From the NCBI RefSeq assembly GCF_005860805.1, contig NZ_VCEJ01000005.1, forward strand, positions 496,001 to 560,000: a DNA stretch of 64,000 bases, in the 5' to 3' direction. Each line of letters begins with the position of its first letter. Position 1 is the stretch's first letter. Under the pieces are notes generated by a model. The model saw only the letters and a program-made list of their open reading frames with translations, had not been told where the DNA came from and ran no database searches. The position numbers and the translations under genes were made by a program. Of this stretch, positions 27,900 to 35,020 are shown piece by piece. This DNA comes from Dyadobacter luticola. Its GTDB lineage: Bacteria; Bacteroidota; Bacteroidia; Cytophagales; Spirosomataceae.

Positions 27900-28913
27900 C
27901 TACTGACAGCTATTTCCGTCAAGCCAATAAACCTGACCTTCTTTTTTCAGATCCAGGTCCAATGTTTCTGCAATGACGGCCAATGTAGCATCCAGAGGTT
28001 GTTTTTCGAAGCGGATTGTTAACCGGCAGCGTGCAATTTGCTGGTTGGAAAGCCGCACATCGACATGATAGCCCTCGCGGATCGAAGTGATAACATCATT
28101 CAGCGTAGTAGCCTGGAAATCGTAAACCTGCGTTTTGTAGCCGAGCATATTCATATTGGCATGAAGTCCAAGTATGGTATCATTTCCCACTTCCGCACCC
28201 TCACCTTTAACCAGCTCAATCTTCCTGCTGGCTTTGCTCACCTGCACTTTTCCAGTTGCAACATCCACTCTTACAGGCGATTTTTCATAAGCTTTCACAT
28301 TGAATGAAGTGCCGAGCACCTTTACTTCTGTACCATTTGCCTGGATAATAAACGGATGTCCGGTATCTCTTTTTACCTCAAAAAACGCCTCGCCTTTCAA
28401 AGAAACAGTCCTGAAATCGCCGTTGAATTCTTTGGGATAAGTAAGGGACGAATTGTAATTAAGAAAAACTTTGGTGCCGTCGGGAAGGATTTTTTCGGTG
28501 GTGTTATTGGTAGTGGCAATTTGCAGCGGCTCAGAATGTTGTCCGGATTGAATTTTCAGCCAGCCCAGCACCAGTAATGTTAATGTTACTACGGCAGCGG
28601 CCCACATTTTCCAGGGGAATTTTTGTTTTGAAGCTGGAATAAAATCGATTTGCCGGGACTCGCCTTCTATTTTGGCAGAAGCCGTTTGATCCATCTTCAT
28701 CTTCATTTTGCCCCAGGCAGCATCTGTATTGACTTCAAATTTTTTGCTGATCGTCGCAGAATGGTCCCAAATGAGGCGGTACGCCGCAAATTCCTGCCGG
28801 TTTTCGAGCGATTGTTCCAACCAGTTTTCCACCAGGACTCTTTCGTCCGGCGATGCTGTTTCTGCGAGATAGCGTGCTAACAGCTCTTCCGATATGTTTT
28901 CATGAAATTTCAT
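27900..28913 (-). CDS. FecR family anti-sigma factor
   Basis: 337 residues. A cytoplasmic N-terminal part (LLARYLAETASPDERVLVENWL) is followed by a single membrane segment near residues 98-115 (WAAAVVTLTLLVLGWL) and the periplasmic FecR domain: ATTNNTTEKILPDGTKVFLN, FKGEAFFEVKRD-like sequence SLKGEAFFEVKRDTGHPFII and VLGTSFNVKAY. The C-terminal STN-like secretin domain follows. FecR binds its sigma factor and transmits a signal from an outer-membrane receptor. The sigma gene lies directly upstream, with 2 bases between. No SusC/SusD pair follows, unlike most such loci. Confidence 0.92.
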   Translation of the reverse strand: MKFHENISEELLARYLAETASPDERVLVENWLEQSLENRQEFAAYRLIWDHSATISKKFEVNTDAAWGKMKMKMDQTASAKIEGESRQIDFIPASKQKFPWKMWAAAVVTLTLLVLGWLKIQSGQHSEPLQIATTNNTTEKILPDGTKVFLNYNSSLTYPKEFNGDFRTVSLKGEAFFEVKRDTGHPFIIQANGTEVKVLGTSFNVKAYEKSPVRVDVATGKVQVSKASRKIELVKGEGAEVGNDTILGLHANMNMLGYKTQVYDFQATTLNDVITSIREGYHVDVRLSNQQIARCRLTIRFEKQPLDATLAVIAETLDLDLKKEGQVYWLDGNSCQ

Positions 28914-28915
28914 GG

Positions 28916-29593
28916 TTATCGTCGGGTTAGCTGTTCAATGATAAAATAGATCGGCCAGATCATCGCAGGCAGGTAATCGGCCAGCTCCACGCGCAGGATT
29001 TTTAATGCTTTCCCGATCTGGTTTTCAACGGTTTTGACCGAAATTTCCAGCCGATCGGCTATTTCCTGATATTTCAACTCCTCAAATCTGCTCATCCTGA
29101 ATGCTTTCTGACATTGTTCCGGCAAGGTGCTCACCGCTTTTTCTATACGTTCTTCCAGTTCATTGGCGTGGATCACTTCGGTCACGGACTCGTAAGATTG
29201 GGAGGCAAAGTTCAGGGTATGTTCACGGTGAACTTCCCGCACAGAAGCATGTTTGAAGCGGTTGAGGCAATGATTATGCACCGCGCGGTAGAGATACGAT
29301 TTCAGGGAAAGGGTAATTTCAAGGTATTCTCTTTTCTCCCAAATCGTAAAAAAAACAGTCTGCACCACTTCTTCCGACTCCTCCTCGTCCTTCAAAAGTG
29401 AGCAGGCATAATGGCAAAGCCGCGGGTAATAGGTCCTGAAAGTGAGCTCGAAAGCCTTTTCATCGCCGCGACGTATTGCGTTAACTATTTCCGGATCGGA
29501 ACTGTACACCGATTTTTTCTTTTGGTTTTCGGCCAAAAATAGATAATCTCTGTCGATTAGCGGTTGCGGAAATTGGGGAGCGGTAGTTACCAC
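28916..29593 (-). CDS. ECF RNA polymerase sigma factor (FecI-like, Bacteroidota family)
   Basis: 225 residues from GTG 29593; there is no ATG, and a TTG at residue 20 would give a start closer to the sigma2 domain. Sigma region 2 is DEKAFELTFRTYYPRLCHYA through VVQTVFFTIWEKREYL, and region 4 is the helix-turn-helix KYQEIADRLEISVKTVENQI. It should direct RNA polymerase to a small regulon and is controlled by the FecR gene right after it. The extra C-terminal hydrophobic tail LPAMIWPIYFIIEQL is unusual for a soluble sigma factor. Confidence 0.9.
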   Translation of the reverse strand: MVTTAPQFPQPLIDRDYLFLAENQKKKSVYSSDPEIVNAIRRGDEKAFELTFRTYYPRLCHYACSLLKDEEESEEVVQTVFFTIWEKREYLEITLSLKSYLYRAVHNHCLNRFKHASVREVHREHTLNFASQSYESVTEVIHANELEERIEKAVSTLPEQCQKAFRMSRFEELKYQEIADRLEISVKTVENQIGKALKILRVELADYLPAMIWPIYFIIEQLTRR

Positions 29594-29674
29594 GCTTCAA
29601 ATCTTTCCACCAAGACAACCCGCCGCGCATTTCCCCCTATGCATAATAAGAATTTTGCCATCAACATTCGCAAA

Positions 29675-30385
29675 TCAGGGAATCATTCCATACTTCGCTT
29701 TCGCTTCCTTTTTAGACATGCCATCGAAATGCCACCATTCTGTCGCATTTGCCTTGAAACCAGCTCCCGTCATCACTTTTCTTAGGAGCCAACGATTTTC
29801 AAGCTGGTCCAATGTCAACTTACCAGCTTTTAGCATGCCATCTTCCGAGCGAGGGTAGGCGAGCGGACCGAAGAAGTCGAATTTTGTGCCCATATCCAGT
29901 GCTTTTCCATTTTTATCAGCGATGGTCAAATCCACCGCGCAGCCGAAATTATGGTTTGAACCGATTTTCGGGTCTGCGACATACATGGTTTTGTTTTTGG
30001 AGGGAATTTTAAGGTCGTCAAGCGCATCCCATAAATGGTATTGAATGGAATTGGGTCTTGCTGCGTCATAAATCAGCAATCTGTAATCGGGGTGCAGCTG
30101 CTTTAATGCCGCGTTTGCCTTTGCAAGCCTTTTGGCCATCTCAGGTTGCAGGTATGCGCTTTCCAGATCTCCGTAAACGTCTTTGTGCATGAAGTTATCG
30201 GTCGTGGAATATTTCAGCTGGACCAAAATCGTCGGATCAGCCTCCTGAATGTTCACCAGCCCACGGTCTTTTATTTTTTGTTCAATGCCCGGGATTTTTG
30301 CAGCGGCAGGTTTTTGGGTTTGTCCAAAAGAAGAAAAAGAAATTGACACGAACATCAATAAGAAACAACTGACCTTGAACTGCAT
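29675..30385 (-). CDS. Secreted D-alanyl-D-alanine dipeptidase, VanX-type (M15D)
   Basis: 236 residues from ATG 30385, which starts the signal peptide (FKVSCFLLMFVSISFSSFGQ). A longer reading from 30427 is rejected because a -7 promoter element lies at 30422-30415. Zinc and catalytic residues are in GSNHNFGCAVDLTI (His, Asp) and TEWWHFDG (Glu, His), and ARPNSIQYHLWDAL carries the conserved Arg. VanX-type enzymes cleave D-Ala-D-Ala; outside glycopeptide-resistance clusters they serve peptidoglycan peptide turnover. No vanA or vanH homologue is nearby, so resistance is not implied. Confidence 0.9.
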   Translation of the reverse strand: MQFKVSCFLLMFVSISFSSFGQTQKPAAAKIPGIEQKIKDRGLVNIQEADPTILVQLKYSTTDNFMHKDVYGDLESAYLQPEMAKRLAKANAALKQLHPDYRLLIYDAARPNSIQYHLWDALDDLKIPSKNKTMYVADPKIGSNHNFGCAVDLTIADKNGKALDMGTKFDFFGPLAYPRSEDGMLKAGKLTLDQLENRWLLRKVMTGAGFKANATEWWHFDGMSKKEAKAKYGMIP

Positions 30386-30389
30386 AAAA

Positions 30390-30429
30390 AAATGAATATC
30401 CTTGCGAAAAGCTGCAAAGATATTCATTT
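30390..30429 (-). promoter_or_regulatory. Promoter -7 box inside a long perfect inverted repeat before the VanX-type gene
   Basis: AAATGAATATC (30390-30400) and GATATTCATTT (30419-30429) form an 11-bp perfect inverted repeat with an 18-base spacer. The minus strand -7 box TATCTTTG (30422-30415) lies within the second arm. A dimeric regulator bound here would block or position the polymerase. Confidence 0.6.
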
Positions 30430-30470
30430 GAGTTTCTACCAGCCGAAAAATCGGGTTGGAATGCTATGTG

Positions 30471-31535
30471 TTAATATCGCTTAATGTTGATGCTGGTCAG
30501 GCCGCCTTCGAAATTAATGATGATCTTTTTGGCAGCACTGGCATATCCCGGAGTCTGATAAAGTCCGGTACCCACTTTGTTTAGGTCCTCAATGTTCTTG
30601 GCATTCAACGCGCCATCGATGTGCATCTCGCAGCCGACAGATCTTGGAATTTCAACAGTTACCGATGCTACTCCGGCTTCAATATCAATGTTGGAAGTTG
30701 CCAGTTTGTCGCCCATTTTAATGTCCATATCGGCAACGCCTGTACTCACTTTCAGCTTTTCCACTTTATAATTACTGAAATCGAAATCGCCTTTGCCAGC
30801 GCCGATACCCAAGTCAATGTTCCAGACAGGTTTTTCATTCAGCTGAATTTTTGCCTGATTGGAAATCTCGCCGTTTTTGATCTTCACATTACCTTCCTCC
30901 ATTTTCAGGTTGACGGTAGCCGAGTTATCCAGCTTGTTGATAGACGTATTCGATACAAACCCAACGACATTGCTTTTGGTATTTGCTTCAAAAAGCCGGG
31001 CCGTATTGCCATTCAGCGTGAAGCTGCCCGCGCCGCCTTCCAGATGAAAATTGGCTTTCTGGATGAAATCTTCCATGTCGTATTTGTAAGATCCGTTGAT
31101 GGGGCGATCGCTGCCGCTTTTCAAATGTTCGCTCTGGTAATCATCGTCCTTGTCGTCGTTGTCATCGTTGTCGTCTTGATCATCGTCGTCGTCATCATTA
31201 TCATGATCGTCGTAATTATGAAAGCCGAAGTTGTGATCATTATCGTCCCAATCGAAGTTCCAGTTGCCGATCTTGTCATCGAATGCGCGGTTGGTCCGGT
31301 TGATGATCCCGCCCAAAACCGCCAACGTAATCAGCAGCGCGATGGCCCCGCCAGTTGCACCGCCACGTTCACGGCCAGGAATGAGTAGCATTACGCCGGC
31401 AAGTATCAATAGCACAGGCCAGTAGGGCAGTATTTCATTCCATTGCACATGCAGGATATTCATGTTGCGAAGGAGCCAGACCACTCCGAAAATCAGGAGC
31501 AAACCGCCCCACACGATACCACGTGAATTTCTCAT
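30471..31535 (-). CDS. LiaF-like membrane protein with Asp-rich linker and toast-rack domain
   Basis: 354 residues. Three hydrophobic segments (about 8-25, 34-52 and 62-80) form the DUF5668/LiaI-LiaF-like region, beginning GIVWGGLLLIFGVVWLL. A strongly acidic linker (about 95-133, mostly Asp with a few Asn, His and Lys) follows. The C-terminal half is a beta-helix-like adhesin fold (FHLEGGAGSFTLNGN, AKIQLNEKPVWNIDLGIGAGKGDFDFS and VADMDIKMGD) of the toast-rack/DUF4097 type. LiaF-type proteins control cell-envelope stress responses. It is the last gene of a pspC operon, with a 4-base ATGA overlap with the gene before. Confidence 0.8.
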   Translation of the reverse strand: MRNSRGIVWGGLLLIFGVVWLLRNMNILHVQWNEILPYWPVLLILAGVMLLIPGRERGGATGGAIALLITLAVLGGIINRTNRAFDDKIGNWNFDWDDNDHNFGFHNYDDHDNDDDDDDQDDNDDNDDKDDDYQSEHLKSGSDRPINGSYKYDMEDFIQKANFHLEGGAGSFTLNGNTARLFEANTKSNVVGFVSNTSINKLDNSATVNLKMEEGNVKIKNGEISNQAKIQLNEKPVWNIDLGIGAGKGDFDFSNYKVEKLKVSTGVADMDIKMGDKLATSNIDIEAGVASVTVEIPRSVGCEMHIDGALNAKNIEDLNKVGTGLYQTPGYASAAKKIIINFEGGLTSINIKRY

Positions 31536-31723
31536 AATTGAATGTTTGATCGGTTGGTGTTTTCGGTATTCACAAAGTTGCGCAGCAGGAGCAGCCCGCC
31601 GGTGCTGATCAGGATAATCGGCCAGAAAAAGCGGCCAAAATCAAATGCAGTCAGTTCTTCGATCAGGAGGAGGGAGCCCGCGATGACGAGGATAACTCCC
31701 CAAAAAATGTTTCTGAAATTCAT
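31532..31723 (-). CDS. Small LiaI-like/DUF5668 membrane protein
   Basis: 63 residues from ATG 31723. Two membrane segments, IFWGVILVIAGSLLLIEEL and FFWPIILISTGGLLLLRNF, form the DUF5668 unit. A TTG at 31771 would overlap the pspC stop by 4 bases, but the ATG is more likely. The family is found with PspC and LiaF proteins in envelope-stress operons. Its stop overlaps the start of the LiaF-like gene. Confidence 0.78.
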   Translation of the reverse strand: MNFRNIFWGVILVIAGSLLLIEELTAFDFGRFFWPIILISTGGLLLLRNFVNTENTNRSNIQL

Positions 31724-31767
31724 GGCTATATTTATTTTAAAAGTGAAATCAATGTTCTGGATTCCAA

Positions 31768-32397
31768 TCAATTGACTTTGATGATCTGGTCATCTTCATC
31801 ATCCGGCTTCTTGGTTTCGGGATCTTCCGGAAAGTGTGTGGAAGGCGTGGTAGTGCTGGACGAAAATGGTGTGTAAGGCTGCGGATCTGGTGTCGGATCT
31901 GGGGTTACAACTGGATCAACTGTTGGCGGAGGCGTTGTCGGATAAACAGTTGTGTTATTCTCGTGCTCCTTGTCCCGCTGTCCGAGTATCAAAAACGCTC
32001 CGATGGCGATAAATACGATAGGCCAGAAATATTTTTTAAACTCATACCAGATCGGGAAATCGTCGATCAGCATAACTGCACCGAAAACGATCAGAACACC
32101 GCCCAGGATCATCACCGTCTGATCCGATTTTTTCTTGTCGAAAAACGGCTCGGCAGGTCTTGGTTCGCCGGTGGTCGGGTTTGTATAAACCGCTCCGGCA
32201 GGTCCGGTTGGCAATACTGCCCAGAGAACGATATATAAAATGCCTGTCCAGCCAAAGCTTGGAGGAACCGGAAGCAGCAGCATGACAACAAAGAGAACCC
32301 GTACAATTACCACGTCAATGTGTAAGTACTCGGCTATTCCGGAAGCCACGCCACCAAAGACTGCCTGGTCCGGGATACGATGCAATTTCTTTTCCAT
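31768..32397 (-). CDS. PspC domain membrane protein
   Basis: 209 residues. The N-terminal PspC domain is clear: LHRIPDQAVFGGVASGIAEY and then the membrane segment VRVLFVVMLLLPVPPSFGW with YIVLWAVLPTG. A second pair of hydrophobic segments, VMILGGVLIVFGAVMLI and YFWPIVFIAIGAFLIL, forms a DUF5668 unit. The tail is Pro/Thr/Asp-rich and disordered. PspC proteins take part in the phage-shock membrane stress response. First gene of the three-gene operon; a -7 element TACCTTTG lies at 32430-32423 on this strand. Confidence 0.9.
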   Translation of the reverse strand: MEKKLHRIPDQAVFGGVASGIAEYLHIDVVIVRVLFVVMLLLPVPPSFGWTGILYIVLWAVLPTGPAGAVYTNPTTGEPRPAEPFFDKKKSDQTVMILGGVLIVFGAVMLIDDFPIWYEFKKYFWPIVFIAIGAFLILGQRDKEHENNTTVYPTTPPPTVDPVVTPDPTPDPQPYTPFSSSTTTPSTHFPEDPETKKPDDEDDQIIKVN

Positions 32398-32422
32398 GAT
32401 TAGTTTAGCGTTTATTTGTAAT

Positions 32423-32430
32423 CAAAGGTA
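32423..32430 (-). promoter_or_regulatory. -7 promoter element of the pspC operon
   Basis: The minus strand reads TACCTTTG, a full match to TAnnTTTG, 26 bases before the pspC start. The -33 triplet at 20 bases reads TTA, one change from TTG. Confidence 0.5.
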
Positions 32431-32538
32431 GTAGGTAATGCAAGATACTGTAAACCGGAAAATTATTATCGGCAAAAGCGCGTGTTAAGCGGATATTTTT
32501 CGGGAAAGTCAGATTTTAAGAAAAAAGGGCGGCTTATT

Positions 32539-33159
32539 TTATTCTTCGAGAGCTTCCAGAATGTCCATCATGCTGCCAAAATCCTTGTATCCAGGGCGGA
32601 TTTCGTCACTTCCGCGCAGGGCGATACCAATGTTGGGAAGTAGCTCAGTGAGGGCCGTCACTGTAAATTCATTATCCAGTCCAAAGCCGATCAGGATCGG
32701 GTATTCGCCTGCCAGTCTGTCGAGCGCTTTCACCCACGCGTCTGAAAGTTCGGCATTATTGTCGCTTTCAAGCAGGAAGTGGGAGATATCGGCGCCGTAG
32801 CGGCTCAGGATATATTCGATTTCGTCTGCTTCGTACAAATCGACACTTACCCGCAGGATCAGCGGTAAGCCCAGTTCGCTCTGCAAATAATTTAACAAGC
32901 CCGGTTCCTGAACCTGCACGGCGTGGACAGGGTAGTCACCCAGTGTTGCCAGGATGCGTTGCGGATCAGTTTCGGAGGTTTCTGCCACCAAAGTCACCCC
33001 GGCCAGCCAGGAACATATATCTTCAAATTTTTTGGGAGAAATGTAATTCGGCGAACTCTCATCAATAGAAAAACCCAGCATTTCAACCCCCATCCCGGCA
33101 CAATAACGCGCATCGGAAAGATTGGTAACATGGCTGATTTTTACGGTTTTGGTAAGCAT
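32539..33159 (-). CDS. Phosphoribosylanthranilate isomerase-like protein lacking the catalytic Cys
   Basis: 206 residues from ATG 33159 (an in-frame TTG at 33183 is less likely). The N-terminus VKISHVTNLSDARYCAGMGV with MLGFSIDESSPNYISPKKF mirrors TrpF (KICGLTNxEDA, LGFxxxxxSPRYVSP), and the fold is a TIM barrel of about the right length. TrpF needs the Cys in KICG as general base; here the sequence is KISH. The acid region near the sixth strand (FLLESDN) also lacks the usual Asp context. No other trp gene is near. It is likely a paralogue with a new or lost function. Confidence 0.65.
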   Translation of the reverse strand: MLTKTVKISHVTNLSDARYCAGMGVEMLGFSIDESSPNYISPKKFEDICSWLAGVTLVAETSETDPQRILATLGDYPVHAVQVQEPGLLNYLQSELGLPLILRVSVDLYEADEIEYILSRYGADISHFLLESDNNAELSDAWVKALDRLAGEYPILIGFGLDNEFTVTALTELLPNIGIALRGSDEIRPGYKDFGSMMDILEALEE

Positions 33160-33184
33160 TTGTGGTGGTACTGGGTAAGTCAAA

Positions 33185-33547
33185 TTATTTGGTTAAAACC
33201 TTGTCATCTTGTAATAATCCGCGAAGGCTAATATCTGCGTCGAGGTCTGGCCAGTGTATCCCGGATTCAGATACCCGGTACTGATCCAAATCGTAATCCT
33301 GTGCTTTGTCCAAATATGGAAAAGAAGATAATGGTCTGGTGATCACCCGCTTATCATTCAGGATAAAAAGTGCGAGATCAAGGTCCCTAGCGAACCCGAA
33401 ATGACGGATTTGCAATCCGCTTTCAAGAATCATTCGATCCAAATCGTCTGCAATGTCGATTACATCCTCGTCACTGGCCCCATTAAGTAAAGCTTGCAGT
33501 TCTTCACTGATCAAAGGTGTTGTTCCAGGCCTGAATGATTTTTCCAT
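33185..33547 (-). CDS. DUF2442-containing protein, second gene of a DUF4160/DUF2442 pair
   Basis: 120 residues. The C-terminal part (RVSESGIHWPDLDADISLRGLL, read in two halves) matches DUF2442; the N-terminal half (ELQALLNGASDEDVIDIADDLDRMI) is helical and acidic. It overlaps the DUF4160 gene by 44 bases. DUF4160-DUF2442 pairs are widespread small two-gene modules in bacteria and have the size and overlap of toxin-antitoxin systems; no function is established to my knowledge. Confidence 0.7.
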   Translation of the reverse strand: MEKSFRPGTTPLISEELQALLNGASDEDVIDIADDLDRMILESGLQIRHFGFARDLDLALFILNDKRVITRPLSSFPYLDKAQDYDLDQYRVSESGIHWPDLDADISLRGLLQDDKVLTK

Positions 33548-33740
33548 AGTTACAGACGATTATATCCAAAATGCTTCTCATTTCATTCTTCTTGAACCCG
33601 CGGTTGTAGCTCACAGCTATTTTTGGAACAAGCTCAATCCTGGCGCTACATTTGCCTCTTTCAACGTGAATATGAATGGGTTCGTGCTCGTTCAACCAGA
33701 AAAAGAAGCGAAATCCATTAATGTACAAGACAGTTGGCAT
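33504..33740 (-). CDS. DUF4160 family small protein
   Basis: 78 residues from ATG 33740. The family signature is plain: PTVLYINGFRFFFWLNEHEP, then IHIHVERGKCSARIEL. The two His residues and an acidic pattern are conserved, but no activity is known. It overlaps the following DUF2442 gene and together they look like a toxin-antitoxin-like unit; which partner would be toxic is not known. Confidence 0.78.
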   Translation of the reverse strand: MPTVLYINGFRFFFWLNEHEPIHIHVERGKCSARIELVPKIAVSYNRGFKKNEMRSILDIIVCNYGKIIQAWNNTFDQ

Positions 33741-33770
33741 ATCAAATTTAACTAAAAGTGGCAAAAATGT

Positions 33771-33812
33771 AAAAGGCGAAGAGCCGGACGCGGTTGCGCC
33801 AGATTCTTCGCC
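33771..33812 (-). terminator. Terminator of the galK-galM operon
   Basis: On the minus strand, GGCGAAGA (33812-33805) pairs with TCTTCGCC (33782-33775), with an inner GCG/CGC stem, followed by TTTT and another T run. It lies 32 bases after the galM stop. Confidence 0.72.
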
Positions 33813-33843
33813 GGAGGTACTAGATGAATGTTGAGTTTGCTAC

Positions 33844-34986
33844 TTACTTCGCCGAAAACTGATATTTCGTTGTCGTCTGATATGTTTCCCCAGGTTTTAA
33901 AACAGTCGTCGGAAACTGCGGATGGTTCGGAGAATCGGGGTAATGTTCGGTTTCGAGGCAGAGGCCGAAGCGTTTTACGTAGGTGGCGCCTTTGCCTTGC
34001 AGCTTGCCGTCGAGGAAGTTACCGGTGTAGAATTGTACAGCGGGCTCGGTGGTGAATACTTCCATCACGCGGCCGCTTTCCGGATCTTTTACCGTCGCGA
34101 ATTTCATCAGGCCCGGTTCCGATCTTTTAATCACCCAGCAATGATCGTAGCCGCCACCAGCCTTGATTTGCTCGTCTTCGGTTTTGTTAATTCCAGCGCT
34201 TACTTTGGTCGGCTTTCTGAAATCAAACGGCGTTCCTTCCACTGCGCGAAGCTTTCCGGTTGGGATCAATGTGGTATCCACAGGGACAATGCTGTCGGAT
34301 TCAATGGTCACTTCATGATCGAGAATGTCTCTTTTCAAACCGGTCAGGTTGAAGTAAGAGTGGTTGGTGAGGTTCACGACAGTTTCCTTGTCGGTGGTCG
34401 CCGAGTAATTGATTGTCAATGCATTATCATTATCCAAAGTATAAGTCACTTTTACAGACAATGTGCCGGGATAACCTTCTTCCATATCCTTGCTCACATA
34501 TTCCAATTCCAACCCTACAATCGAGTCTTTTTTGACCTCCGTCGCTTTCCAAAGTTGCTTGTCAAAACCTTTCAAACCGCCGTGCAGCGCATTTGGACCA
34601 TTGTTGATGGCCAGCGTATAATCTTTACCGCCCAGTTTGAATTTTCCTTTCGCAATCCGATTGCCATAGCGGCCTACCAGTGCGCCAAAAAATGGATGTT
34701 CTTTCAGATATGGCGGCAGCGAATCGAAACCCAGCACAACATCCGCCCACTGACCGTTTTTATCCGGAGCAGTCAGCTTCGTGATAATGCCACCATAGTT
34801 TGTAATGTTCACGGTCATCCCGTTTGCATTGGTGAGGGTATAAAGGTCAGCCTCCTGACCGTCAGGCAGTTTGCCAAATACTTCTTTGGAAATTGTACTG
34901 ATCATTTTTTCGTCTGTCTTGGTTTTGGAGCACCCGAAAAGGCAGAGGCCTATCAGTGCGGTGAGTAAAAAAGGTAGTCTTTTCAT
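33844..34986 (-). CDS. galM: Aldose 1-epimerase (mutarotase), lipoprotein form
   Basis: 380 residues. Lipoprotein signal with lipobox LFGC (Cys19). Epimerase domain: ITNYGGIITKLTAPDKNG, FGALVGRYGNRIAKGKFKL, ALHGGLKGFDKQLW (catalytic-base region with His) and VNLTNHSYFNLTG, where the second His is the general acid; AVQFYTGNFLDGK and LCLETEHYPDSPNHPQFPTT carry the catalytic Glu. It interconverts alpha and beta anomers of galactose or glucose, here in the periplasm because of the lipid anchor. Downstream of galK by 34 bases, so in one operon. Confidence 0.93.
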   Translation of the reverse strand: MKRLPFLLTALIGLCLFGCSKTKTDEKMISTISKEVFGKLPDGQEADLYTLTNANGMTVNITNYGGIITKLTAPDKNGQWADVVLGFDSLPPYLKEHPFFGALVGRYGNRIAKGKFKLGGKDYTLAINNGPNALHGGLKGFDKQLWKATEVKKDSIVGLELEYVSKDMEEGYPGTLSVKVTYTLDNDNALTINYSATTDKETVVNLTNHSYFNLTGLKRDILDHEVTIESDSIVPVDTTLIPTGKLRAVEGTPFDFRKPTKVSAGINKTEDEQIKAGGGYDHCWVIKRSEPGLMKFATVKDPESGRVMEVFTTEPAVQFYTGNFLDGKLQGKGATYVKRFGLCLETEHYPDSPNHPQFPTTVLKPGETYQTTTKYQFSAK

Positions 34987-35020
34987 AATAACAGGTCTGG
35001 AATTTGCGGCTGGTTAAGAG

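Noticed and set aside
29675..30385. VanX-type gene as glycopeptide resistance
   Set aside because: No vanH, vanA or vanRS neighbours; a cell-wall turnover role is more likely.
31140..31230. GAT/GTC-rich stretch as a tandem repeat or CRISPR-like array
   Set aside because: It is the coding sequence of an Asp-rich linker, without regular repeat units or spacers.
30621..31388. Long open frame on the plus strand opposite the LiaF-like gene
   Set aside because: Its composition (Val/Ile runs) is the antisense of the Asp-rich linker; the minus strand gene has clear domains and operon context.
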